Assembly (NCBI GenBank): GCA_009779925.1
Contig: WRAZ01000021.1
Location: 1-35,093 of the forward strand
From: Chitinivibrionia bacterium
Lineage (GTDB): Bacteria; Fibrobacterota; Chitinivibrionia; Chitinivibrionales; Chitinivibrionaceae
Length of the DNA: 35,093 bases
Direction: 5' to 3'
Numbering within the stretch: the stretch's first letter is position 1; the number at the start of each line of letters is the position of its first letter. Below the pieces are notes generated by a model that was not told the origin of the DNA, ran no database searches, and saw only the letters and a program-made list of their open reading frames with translations. The position numbers were made by a program, and so were the translations under genes. Positions 23,723 to 32,555 of the stretch are shown here, piece after piece.

Positions 23723-25009
23723 TTACATCCCTATGGTTTCTTTTCTGTCGGGTCCTATCGACACCATACTAAATTCGACCCCGTAGCACAATTCTTTAAG
23801 ACGCGCCAAATATTTTTTTGCGTTTTCGGGCAAGTCTTCGTACTTCGTGCAACCTTCCAACGAACAAAGCCATCCGTCAAATTCTTCGTAAATCGGTTTT
23901 GCACGCTCCAGCATTTCGGGAATGCTCGGAAATTGGTCGGTGATTTTTCCGTCAATTTCGTATTTTGTGCAAATCTTTATTTTTTCAAAAGTGTTGAGCA
24001 CATCCAACTTTGTTATCGCAAGTTTTGTAAAGCCGTTGAGTTGAATTGATTTTCTCAGCAATACCGAGTCAAACCAACCGCAACGACGAGGTCTTCCTGT
24101 AGTCGCGCCTCTTTCGCCGCCGATAGTTTGCAGATTTTCACCGTCCTCGTCAAAAAGTTCGGTCGGAAAAGGTCCGTTTCCTACACGCGTCGTGTACACT
24201 TTTACTATTCCGATTATTTCGTCCAATTTATTGAGCGCAAATCCGCTTCCGGTCGCAACAGAGCCGACCGAGGTATTACTGCTTGTAACATACGGATAAG
24301 TGCCGTGGTCAATATCCAAGAATGTTCCTTGTGCGCCTTCAAAAAGCACCGACTTCCCTGCCTTGCTTTGCTCAAACAGAAATCTTGACGTATCTGTCAG
24401 AAGCGGCGTTATTTTCGGAGCTATTTCTTTGTATTTTTCTATGATTTCTTCGAGCGACAGGTCGAATTTTGCACCATAAAATTGCTCGACAAGCCTCTTT
24501 TTTTCGTTGAATTGCGCAGTAAGTTTTTTCACAAAATTGTCAAAATCAAGCAAATCGCCCGCTCTTATCCCGCAACGAGACGACTTGTCGGAATACGCAG
24601 GACCTATCCCCCTTTTTGTTGTGCCGATTTTGGAGCCTTGGCGCTCAAGCGCTTCTTCGCTTGCACCGTCAACGACCTTATGATACGGCAAAACCAAATG
24701 CGCAATATCCGAAACAAAGAGGCGATTGCCTATCTCTATTCCCTGCTCGGTTAATTCGTCTATTTCGCGCAAAAACTGCTCGGCGTCAAAGACAACCCCG
24801 TTTGCTATAACACAAATTTTATCTTTTGAAATAATTCCCGACGGTATTAAATGAAACACGAACTTTTTCCCATCGACTATTACTGTATGCCCTGCGTTTG
24901 CGCCGCCTTGATACCGAACGACTATGTCCGATTTATCGCTGATATAATCTATTACTTTCGCCTTGCCTTCATCGCCCCATTGAGAGCCTATCACAACCGA
25001 ATTAGCCAT
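23723..25009 (-). CDS. purA: Adenylosuccinate synthetase
   Basis: PurA joins IMP and aspartate with GTP to make adenylosuccinate, the first committed step to AMP. The 428-residue protein has the family length. I use the ATG at 25009, eight bases after AAGGGAG; this numbering puts the catalytic Asp13 (WGDEGKAK) and His41 (NAGHTV) at the same positions as in E. coli. Other signatures are QGGANAGHT, GTTKRGIGPAYSDK, FEGAQGTFLDIDHGTYPYVTSS and TGRPRRCGWFDSV. The phosphate loop has Ala18 where most family members have Gly (GDEGKAK instead of GDEGKGK). It leads the minus-strand run that includes rsfS and slt. Confidence 0.97.
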   Translation of the reverse strand: MANSVVIGSQWGDEGKAKVIDYISDKSDIVVRYQGGANAGHTVIVDGKKFVFHLIPSGIISKDKICVIANGVVFDAEQFLREIDELTEQGIEIGNRLFVSDIAHLVLPYHKVVDGASEEALERQGSKIGTTKRGIGPAYSDKSSRCGIRAGDLLDFDNFVKKLTAQFNEKKRLVEQFYGAKFDLSLEEIIEKYKEIAPKITPLLTDTSRFLFEQSKAGKSVLFEGAQGTFLDIDHGTYPYVTSSNTSVGSVATGSGFALNKLDEIIGIVKVYTTRVGNGPFPTELFDEDGENLQTIGGERGATTGRPRRCGWFDSVLLRKSIQLNGFTKLAITKLDVLNTFEKIKICTKYEIDGKITDQFPSIPEMLERAKPIYEEFDGWLCSLEGCTKYEDLPENAKKYLARLKELCYGVEFSMVSIGPDRKETIGM

Positions 25010-25153
25010 TTGCATTTCTCCCTTAACTTCTTGGCAAAATTTATTTTTCCGCCTAAAACCGACACTAAACTAATATTTGCCATAAACAAATAGGGATTTT
25101 TTTTATAAAATAAAAGAGGCAAATTTCTTCACCCCTTTTATTAACACCTCAAA

Positions 25154-25174
25154 AGACGCAAGCACGCGTCTCTG
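25154..25174. repeat. Second GTAGAGACGCG-type palindromic repeat (variant)
   Basis: AGACGC (25154-25159) and GCGTCT (25166-25171) pair around a six-base loop, followed by CTGC instead of CTAC. It has the same orientation as the copy at 23261-23283. It lies between purA and the lipoprotein gene, in a 179-base gap that otherwise holds only AT-rich sequence. Confidence 0.6.
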
Positions 25175-25188
25175 CACAAACTGCCTTC

Positions 25189-26112
25189 TTATCTCTGCCG
25201 CCTGAAATCTCGTTGCAAATCGTCAAACGAGACAAAAAGGCTTTGTCTTCCTATATCGGGATGGTCGCTTTCCAACACGTCCGCCGCAACAATGCTTGGC
25301 TGATTATTGACAAACTGATTTGTTTCGTGGTTCATAAAGCCCCATTGCCCCGTATTTTCGTTAAGTTGCCAGAATTTTTGCTCCGAACCTGTCCATCTTG
25401 TAGCCGCAAGATAAATTACATTGCCTCTCAAATCCCAATTTCCTCTTGTTTCAAATCTCCATTCTTCTCTGAGGTTTGGCGCGCTCTGCCCTCTTTTTTC
25501 GCTTATAAATCTTCCTGTGCCATCTCTGTTAAGAATGAAAGTTCTGCGCTCTATTGCATTAACATTTCTGTCGAACGCGTGTTTTGCAGTGTCCAAATAC
25601 ACCCAAGTTCCCACAATTCTTGGACGAACAGAATCCGCAGTCGCCTGCGCACTTACCATTTTTGCATAATTGTCTTCAAATTTCTGGACAACACTTTGCG
25701 CTCTAAACACAAAATCTATGCTGAGAAAACTGTCGATTACCGCGACAATCGAGTCCGCGTCAAATTTCTGAAGACCTCTGAAATCACTTTCCGCTCTTGC
25801 CGCCAAAGCATTACGTCTTGCAACAACTCGCGGTTTTAATTCGGAAAGCGAATTTTCCAAATACTTTTCCGCGCGTTCTACCGCCTCAAGCGCGACGTTC
25901 ATATTTCTCATCGCGTTGTCGTTGCGATTTCTGTTTCTGTCCAACTGCGCGGTGGTGAACGCCATTCTGATAGGCGTAATTAAAGAATCGGGCAACCCCT
26001 TCTGTTCAAGCGCCTGAAATCGCTCCTGAACATTCGATGACAAATCGTCAAAAGATTGGCAACCCGCCAAAAAAAGCGCCGCCAAAACAAAAACACCTAA
26101 AAAATACTTCAT
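25189..26112 (-). CDS. Lipoprotein with helical and lipocalin-like regions
   Basis: This 307-residue lipoprotein has lipobox LAGC with Cys18. Residues about 25-165 are helical and charged, with a possible coiled coil (ERAEKYLENSLSELKPRVVARR). Residues about 168-260 are beta-rich and resemble a lipocalin-type module: RIVGTWVYLDTA, RRTFILNRDGTGRFISEKRG, WRFETRGNWDLRGNVIYL. No named family is recognised. It is the only gene in its transcript as far as can be seen, with an AAGGAG site before the ATG and a TCGTATATTT element 44 bases upstream. Confidence 0.8.
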   Translation of the reverse strand: MKYFLGVFVLAALFLAGCQSFDDLSSNVQERFQALEQKGLPDSLITPIRMAFTTAQLDRNRNRNDNAMRNMNVALEAVERAEKYLENSLSELKPRVVARRNALAARAESDFRGLQKFDADSIVAVIDSFLSIDFVFRAQSVVQKFEDNYAKMVSAQATADSVRPRIVGTWVYLDTAKHAFDRNVNAIERRTFILNRDGTGRFISEKRGQSAPNLREEWRFETRGNWDLRGNVIYLAATRWTGSEQKFWQLNENTGQWGFMNHETNQFVNNQPSIVAADVLESDHPDIGRQSLFVSFDDLQRDFRRQR

Positions 26113-26155
26113 TACAACACTCCTTATTTATTGTATTTATTTGATTTACTACAAC

Positions 26156-26165
26156 AAATATACGA
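26156..26165 (-). promoter_or_regulatory. Candidate -10 element for the lipoprotein gene
   Basis: The minus strand reads TCGTATATTT, 44 bases before the ATG at 26112, with the GTATATTT core that recurs in this window. Confidence 0.35.
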
Positions 26166-26241
26166 TATTTTCGCACAAATTGCGCAGTTTTTTTACAAAA
26201 ACAACATTTTTTCATTTTTTTATGATTTTATGTTTTGCAAT

Positions 26242-26253
26242 ATAGTATATTAT
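26242..26253 (+). promoter_or_regulatory. Candidate -10 element for the surface locus
   Basis: ATAGTATATTAT lies 29 bases before the ATG at 26282 and matches the TAGTATATT before the pseudouridine synthase gene. It would drive the barrel gene and probably the genes behind it. Confidence 0.4.
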
Positions 26254-26281
26254 CGACGAATTAGTAGGAGAGTTGCTTAAA

Positions 26282-27736
26282 ATGCTAAATAAGTATTATT
26301 GGACTAGGATTTTCCTGTGCGCGATTTTGAGCTTTACGCTTGTTTTTTCGCAAACAGATGGGCGAATAGACGGTTTAACAATGCGTACACCCGACATAAG
26401 TGTGTCTTTGGGGCTGGGGTTTAACTACGACTACTTGCGTTCGCCGCTTAATGTCAGTTTTGATAACGCCAGAGGGTTTTATTCGGTTAATATTCCGATA
26501 AGGTTTGCGCCCGGCGACGATATTATGGACGAAATTTTTGACGGCGTATCAATGCCTTTCACCGACAACGAGCGTTTCATTCCGCAATTTTCCGCGCGAC
26601 AATTTGCAAACACCACTATAAGAGTAGATGTGCCGATGCTCGGCGGCGTCTGTTCGTTTTCACACATGAACGTTATGTCGCTTCGATACGAAAACAGAAC
26701 GGGAATTCCGAGTTTTCTGTTTAATACCGCCGATATGGAAGATCCTATGGATGACGGCATAAATATGATTATGCGCGGAATGATAAATACCCCCATAGAC
26801 TTTTCTTTAGGATGGGAAGCGATGACTTTCGGCTATGTTTACAGGCTTAATGACCTCTTTATGTTCGGACTTAGCCTGCACAGACACAGATTTCACTTCA
26901 ACTTATCAGGAAACCTTGACGTTGATATTAACGGAACGGTGGAAGCGGAAGTAGATAATTTTCGTAATGAAATTGAAATTTACTACTCACTCAGAAACCC
27001 GATAATGGGCGAATATTCTTTGGAGCGCTGGTCGCCGACTTTCGCCGCAAGAATATGGAATTTCGACATTATGGCAAGAATTATGTTTAAAGACAGAGCA
27101 AAAGGCAGTTTGCGGGCAAATTACTCACTGCCGTTTTTTGTTGACCCTTCAAACTTTAATCTGACGGGTGATTTGGACGATATGAATTTTATAATTGACA
27201 ACATAACAAACGGCAACTTTATGTCCAACGAGCAAACAAGCGTAAAACTGCAAACAAATGAAAGCATCAGATGGGAATTGCCGCACGTTCTGACATTGAA
27301 ATACAACATCGTCCCCGAAAGCGAATATAGAAATATGTCTCTTTCGCTTTCGTATTCTAAATTTATAGGAAGAGCGCATTTGGGACTTACCGACCCCAAT
27401 ATGGGCATTATAAACGGTGATGACAGGGTAGAGTTCTTGGAAGACGGGCTTGATTTCCGCACATCCCTCCGATTAGACCATCTTATATTGGCGAGCGCAA
27501 GGTTTGGTTGGTTTTTCGGCACATTGGGAATAGTATCGCTTGATATTGACTTTAACGAAGAGAAAAACATACTCAGAAACAACACTAACGAAGTTTTTCT
27601 CATTCCTTACGGAAGAGGAGCGATGTTGCCGATACTTTCGGGCGGCGGAATAATAGGAACAAATCTGCAACTTATGCTGGAACTTAATTTGTTGCCTTTG
27701 CCTGCATTTAAAACCGGCTTGGTCTATAATTTTTGA
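26282..27736 (+). CDS. Outer-membrane beta-barrel protein (DUF5723-like)
   Basis: This 484-residue exported protein has an ATG at 26282 with TAGGAGAG about ten bases upstream. The signal peptide ends near residue 23 (LVFS, then Gln). The mature chain has regular amphipathic strands with aromatic ends (SLGLGFNYDY, FGLSLHRHRFHFNLSG, LTLKYNIVPESEYRN, MSLSLSYSKFIGRAHLGL) and ends in a strand LPAFKTGLVYNF with terminal Phe, as in outer-membrane barrels. It resembles DUF5723-type proteins of Fibrobacterota and Bacteroidota, but the assignment is tentative. It is followed 17 bases later by the very large exported protein, so the two probably work together at the surface. Confidence 0.8.
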   Translation: MLNKYYWTRIFLCAILSFTLVFSQTDGRIDGLTMRTPDISVSLGLGFNYDYLRSPLNVSFDNARGFYSVNIPIRFAPGDDIMDEIFDGVSMPFTDNERFIPQFSARQFANTTIRVDVPMLGGVCSFSHMNVMSLRYENRTGIPSFLFNTADMEDPMDDGINMIMRGMINTPIDFSLGWEAMTFGYVYRLNDLFMFGLSLHRHRFHFNLSGNLDVDINGTVEAEVDNFRNEIEIYYSLRNPIMGEYSLERWSPTFAARIWNFDIMARIMFKDRAKGSLRANYSLPFFVDPSNFNLTGDLDDMNFIIDNITNGNFMSNEQTSVKLQTNESIRWELPHVLTLKYNIVPESEYRNMSLSLSYSKFIGRAHLGLTDPNMGIINGDDRVEFLEDGLDFRTSLRLDHLILASARFGWFFGTLGIVSLDIDFNEEKNILRNNTNEVFLIPYGRGAMLPILSGGGIIGTNLQLMLELNLLPLPAFKTGLVYNF

Positions 27737-27753
27737 AAAACGGAGAATTTGAA

Positions 27754-30700
27754 ATGAAGAATTTTTTTACTAAATTTTTTGCACTGATTTCGGTTTTTAC
27801 CGCAATATCTTTTGCACAGCATACGTTTCCGATAACAAGTTTTCCGACTTGGGTCATCGTTGAATCAGAAATGCCGACAATCACTTTGAAGTTTCCCGAT
27901 TTCGGAAACCAATTTACATACCTTATTCGTTTCTCGCGAAACCCAAGCGGTGCAGTTGTCGCAAATTATGCCGATTCGATACGGATACAGGACGCAGGCG
28001 TATCAACAAGCGTAGAAAACGGCATTCGCGAAATAACCTTTCACCCCAAAGATATTCCGAATTTCAGAGCCGGTATAAACTATTTAATAGTACACGCAAG
28101 ACCTATAAGCGGCAATACAGGGATAACCGATGAGATTTCTAACGAAGTTAAAATTATACTCGCGCACACCGAACAAAACAGAAATTTGCAAATCGACGGC
28201 AGAGTCAGCGGAGCCATTGCGTCAAGTACAACGCCGAGACTTTCTTGGACAAAACCTGCGGGCGTTCCGTTTTCGCACGTTGTTTTATCTGACGAAGAAA
28301 TAAAAATAGGCACAGACGCCAACGGAAACTTGTCGGTTGAAAACATTGAGGGTATTTCAATGATTTGGCAGGCAATCACAAGAGACAACAGCATCGTTTA
28401 CGGCGAACCCGACCCGTCGGGAATTTTTGCCTCCGCTCCCCCGCCGCTATCCCCCGGAAAAAGGTACTCGTGGTTCGTGTTTAACAACTACGGAAACAAT
28501 CCCGCATATACTTCGGCGGGTATGGCGTTGCCTGCGTTTTTCAGTGTTCCGGGGCAATTAAGACCTATACCGCAAGGCATCTTTCCCGAGGAAGACCAAC
28601 TTATAAGACACACAGACAGAGACGAACACTCCGACAGTATCGGCAGAATTACTTTCAAATGGACAAATTTAGACCCTAACGCTCTTCTTTACAGAGTTTT
28701 TCTTTACACTGAGGCAGAGATGGATGAAATAAGCGCACAAGTGCTTATTTGGAGCGGCGAAGTAATGGCTGGACAATTTAAAGATACTGCTTTTCTTACA
28801 ATGACCGCCGCAAATATTTTGAGTGAAAACAAATATACTTGGCGGGTTGTTGCAATGTATCCGAACGGAACAGGGCAGGCAGGCGAATTGAATACTTTCA
28901 GATATTCCGCGCCGTCAGGACAGATAGTAGTAAGAACGTTTGAAGAAATGCAGTCCGGCAGTCAACGATTTGTGCAAAATTTAGCGCTCGCCCAAATTGA
29001 CTTAGAAGTTTTGGACGGCTCACTCGAAGAAACCGTTTTGTTTTTCACCGACAATAACGGCTGGGGCGAAAGAGTAAGAAGTATCGGAAGAATGAGAATT
29101 ACAGCGAAAAAAGACGGCTATGAAAGCGCAAGCCAAATTATACAAGTGCACGAAGGTGGTGATTGGAAGCGACCTGATGGCGTCAACTGGATAAACGGTT
29201 GGGGAGCTGAGCCGACAGAAGTTAATCTTTTCCTCCGCAGACCTTTTTCATCGATTTTCGGAAGAGTTGTCGATTCCGTGAGCCGCGCACCCGTAAACTT
29301 GGCTAATATTACCGCTGTCTCGGACAACGGCGATACCGTAAGAACACAATCGCTTCCCGACGGAAATTTTGTGCTTAACTGCGGAAGTGGCGATTGGACA
29401 GTAATCGTCAGCAGACAAGGCTTTATGAACTCCGCTCCCCGCCGAATAAATCTGCGAGACGGACAAAACGAACCTTTCGGCGATGTCTTAATCGAAAGAA
29501 TAAACAACACTCTTTCGGGAACCGTCCAAAACGAAGACGGGCAACCGATTACAGGTGCAACTGTTAGAGTATTCAACACTGACAGAGTAGAAGTAGCGGC
29601 ATTACTTTCAACTCCGAGCGACGGCAGATTTTCGTTTGCGCTCGCTACAGGCAGATACATACTTGCAGTAAATAAATCGGGACTTGCTCCTCGTGAAACG
29701 GAAATTGAGTTTTCATCATCTCAAAACAGAGTAGTTGTGCTTGAAAGAGGCGCGGCAATGCTTTCGGGAACTCTTTACGGCATAAGTTGGATAGGAAATC
29801 AGCAAGTAAGAGCCGCGCTAACAAACGCGAGAGTGGAAATTATAGACCCTACAAAACACACAGACAGCAACACAGTTGCAGTCGGCGCAACTGACAGAGT
29901 TTACGGAACATTCAGCATAACTGTGCCCGTTCCCGAAAGCGCGACAACGCAATACAGAATGCGATTTTCTGCCGAGGGCTTCAACAGCGATAGCGTCAAC
30001 ACAAATGCGCCAGACGGCATAAGAGATGGCTTCACCCACACGCAAAATTTTGAAATTAGCGCGTTTGCAAGCATTAACGGGCAAGTAATCCCCGCGACAG
30101 GTCTCTCGCCACAAGGTGTTTCTGTCTCACTTGTTGGAGCAAACAACTCCGCTTTGGTAAGAACAGACAATAACGGAAATTTCTCGTTTTTCAGAGTTCC
30201 CAACGGAGATTACACGCTTTCTGCAAGCGGTCAAAGACAAACAATGGATAACGCCACACTCATAACAGAAAGCGGAAATATAACAAGTACCACCGTAAAA
30301 ATAAAAAACGGAAGATTTATTACAAACGACGGTGCATATATTTCGGAAGTAAACATTAGCACCAAAGAAGCAAACGCAACAATAGTTTGGACTGCTCCTA
30401 ATGTAAACAGACCGACAGGCGACGATAGTTCCACAATTTCATTTACCGTGTTTTCGCCACTTGTCAGAACATTGGAAAACGGGGTACTAAATTATGCGGC
30501 GGCGGACGTTAATTATTTGTTGAGAGCGACAAGCAGTAATCCGCACATAATAACTTTACTCGAAAGAGCATTTATCTTTGAAAGTAGTGATTTTGTGAAC
30601 GATATTGCAAATCCAACGGTTAACATGCCGTTCAGATACGAACACGATAAAACAACAACTACTACCAACAACAACACAACGGCAACAAATATTGAAATTA

Positions 30701-32532
30701 ACGTTGGCAATTTACAGGGCGCAAACATTATAAGCGCAGAAGTGGTTTCTAGAATTAGAGGCGAAAGGGATTCTACAATAACTGCGGCAGCGCAAATACA
30801 AATAGGCGCCACTACTATTTCGTTTGCAATTCCCCACACAAGCACAGGAATTAACATCGAATATTATTTCGTAATAAGAACGAGTGAAGGGCGGTACAGC
30901 AACGCAACTTTCCCGTTCTCAAGACGTGTCCCCGCTAACCCTAACATTATCACCCGTATGGAATTGCTTCCAAACACGGGCGGTGATGCGCTTGTGCTTC
31001 CGCTGAACGGACGAATTGAGATTGCTGTCAAAGCATTTTACGGAGCGAACTTCAGCCTTATAGAAAATTTAAACGCGAATGATTTTACTTTCAGTTCCGA
31101 CAATAACATAATCGGAATTCAAAGAACATCAACAGGCGCCGTTATCAGCGGAAACAGAGCAGGAAACGCTATACTCACAGTTAGTTTGAATAGGTCAAGC
31201 TCATTTAGAACTGCCGATGATTCTGATTCAACACGAACTTTAACCGTCGCTATAGAAGTGACTAACTCGGCAGTCGCTACAATATCGGCGTTTTTGCAAA
31301 GCACACCCGAAAACCCGAATTTCATATTGAATAACGAGAGAGTTATATTCGGCATAGACGCGAGAGACGGAGACGGAAACCAAGTCAATATAACGCCTCG
31401 CTGGATAATAAGACCACGAGAAGCAGGAGATATAATTGCGGCAAGCGGTGAATTTATACCGAAGCCCAATTTTATCGGACGGGTTCACATAACCGCTGAA
31501 ATAAATTCAAGAATACGCCACGAGTTCTCCCTCGGAAACGAAAGAGGAGTACTTATCGGCTACACGCATATCTATAATGCGCCTGTTGCAGGAACAGCCC
31601 CACGTTCAGCCGGTACAACGGTTGTCAGCAACTTAAGAGAGAGCGGAAGAGCCGAATTACTGTTTCCCGTTAGTGCAACAGGAACGCCGACAACCCTTTT
31701 GCTCAACAATCCCGACATACAAAACTCCGTTATGCGAAGCGTTGAAAACATTGATACAAACGACAGAAGCAGAAGGCAGATAATTTCGGATATAATAGAA
31801 ATTCGCAGGCATATAGGCGAAAATTTAGATACAGCAGACGTTAAATTGCGGCTTGTCGTGCCTCAAATTTATCACAGAAGCGTAAACGCCAACAATGTAA
31901 GCATTGCAATTTGGGACGCCGCAAATCTTCGTTGGGAATATCGAAATCCCACACCCGACGACAGAGAGGGCTTACTCAGAGCGCCGAAAGCAACTTATTC
32001 CGATGAGAACAACGAAAAATCGCTCACAATTCCTATCGGCGGGCTCATAAACGACCTAAACACTTTCCGTGTGGCGGTTGTGGCGGATGGACTTTCGAGC
32101 GGGGCAGATATTTCGATACGTCCGAACCCGTTCTCACCTTTTGTTTCGCCAATGAGCGATTTCTACCATATTACGGGAATGAACGGAGACGTAAAAGGAG
32201 CTTGCATAATAATAACCCCAAAAGGTAGCGGCAATACCAATTATAATCCGTCAGCTCAAGTAAGCATTTTCAACGCAGAAGGAACGATGATTTACAACGT
32301 GAAGCTGGAGGGGCTTATATCAGGGCAATCGTATTATTTATTTTGGGACGGCAGAATGCAACTTTCGCGAACGGTAGAATTTGAAGGAGGAATACATCCC
32401 AATACTGCGCTTTGGCTTCGCGGAAACGAAGGAAGCCCATTGGCAAGAAACGGACGTTATTTCGTAAATGTCACGATTGACGACGGACGAAGATTGCACC
32501 GTCAAACCAGAGAAATAATTTTGTTTAAGTAA
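27754..32532 (+). CDS. Very large exported multidomain protein with carboxypeptidase-regulatory-like repeats
   Basis: This 1592-residue protein has a signal peptide (MKNFFTKFFALISVFTAISFA). The ATG at 27754 has CGGAG eight bases upstream. The N-terminal half has FN3/Ig-like segments (about 25-130, 145-265, 285-390; WTKPAG, YTWRVVAMYP). Four CarboxypepD_reg-like repeats follow at about 497-580, 584-660, 667-760 and 770-840 (SSIFGRVVDSVSRAPVNLAN, LSGTVQNEDGQPITGATVRV, FASINGQVIPATGLSPQGVS). A Ser/Thr/Asn-rich beta region continues to about 1450. The end (about 1455-1592) is an FlgD/T9SS-like Ig domain (SIRPNPFSPF, NAEGTMIYNVKLEG, NGRYFVNVTIDDG). It is likely a long surface fibre or scaffold. 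No enzymatic motif was seen. Confidence 0.85.
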   Translation: MKNFFTKFFALISVFTAISFAQHTFPITSFPTWVIVESEMPTITLKFPDFGNQFTYLIRFSRNPSGAVVANYADSIRIQDAGVSTSVENGIREITFHPKDIPNFRAGINYLIVHARPISGNTGITDEISNEVKIILAHTEQNRNLQIDGRVSGAIASSTTPRLSWTKPAGVPFSHVVLSDEEIKIGTDANGNLSVENIEGISMIWQAITRDNSIVYGEPDPSGIFASAPPPLSPGKRYSWFVFNNYGNNPAYTSAGMALPAFFSVPGQLRPIPQGIFPEEDQLIRHTDRDEHSDSIGRITFKWTNLDPNALLYRVFLYTEAEMDEISAQVLIWSGEVMAGQFKDTAFLTMTAANILSENKYTWRVVAMYPNGTGQAGELNTFRYSAPSGQIVVRTFEEMQSGSQRFVQNLALAQIDLEVLDGSLEETVLFFTDNNGWGERVRSIGRMRITAKKDGYESASQIIQVHEGGDWKRPDGVNWINGWGAEPTEVNLFLRRPFSSIFGRVVDSVSRAPVNLANITAVSDNGDTVRTQSLPDGNFVLNCGSGDWTVIVSRQGFMNSAPRRINLRDGQNEPFGDVLIERINNTLSGTVQNEDGQPITGATVRVFNTDRVEVAALLSTPSDGRFSFALATGRYILAVNKSGLAPRETEIEFSSSQNRVVVLERGAAMLSGTLYGISWIGNQQVRAALTNARVEIIDPTKHTDSNTVAVGATDRVYGTFSITVPVPESATTQYRMRFSAEGFNSDSVNTNAPDGIRDGFTHTQNFEISAFASINGQVIPATGLSPQGVSVSLVGANNSALVRTDNNGNFSFFRVPNGDYTLSASGQRQTMDNATLITESGNITSTTVKIKNGRFITNDGAYISEVNISTKEANATIVWTAPNVNRPTGDDSSTISFTVFSPLVRTLENGVLNYAAADVNYLLRATSSNPHIITLLERAFIFESSDFVNDIANPTVNMPFRYEHDKTTTTTNNNTTATNIEINVGNLQGANIISAEVVSRIRGERDSTITAAAQIQIGATTISFAIPHTSTGINIEYYFVIRTSEGRYSNATFPFSRRVPANPNIITRMELLPNTGGDALVLPLNGRIEIAVKAFYGANFSLIENLNANDFTFSSDNNIIGIQRTSTGAVISGNRAGNAILTVSLNRSSSFRTADDSDSTRTLTVAIEVTNSAVATISAFLQSTPENPNFILNNERVIFGIDARDGDGNQVNITPRWIIRPREAGDIIAASGEFIPKPNFIGRVHITAEINSRIRHEFSLGNERGVLIGYTHIYNAPVAGTAPRSAGTTVVSNLRESGRAELLFPVSATGTPTTLLLNNPDIQNSVMRSVENIDTNDRSRRQIISDIIEIRRHIGENLDTADVKLRLVVPQIYHRSVNANNVSIAIWDAANLRWEYRNPTPDDREGLLRAPKATYSDENNEKSLTIPIGGLINDLNTFRVAVVADGLSSGADISIRPNPFSPFVSPMSDFYHITGMNGDVKGACIIITPKGSGNTNYNPSAQVSIFNAEGTMIYNVKLEGLISGQSYYLFWDGRMQLSRTVEFEGGIHPNTALWLRGNEGSPLARNGRYFVNVTIDDGRRLHRQTREIILFK

Positions 32533-32555
32533 GAGAGAGCGGAGGAAATAAAGAT

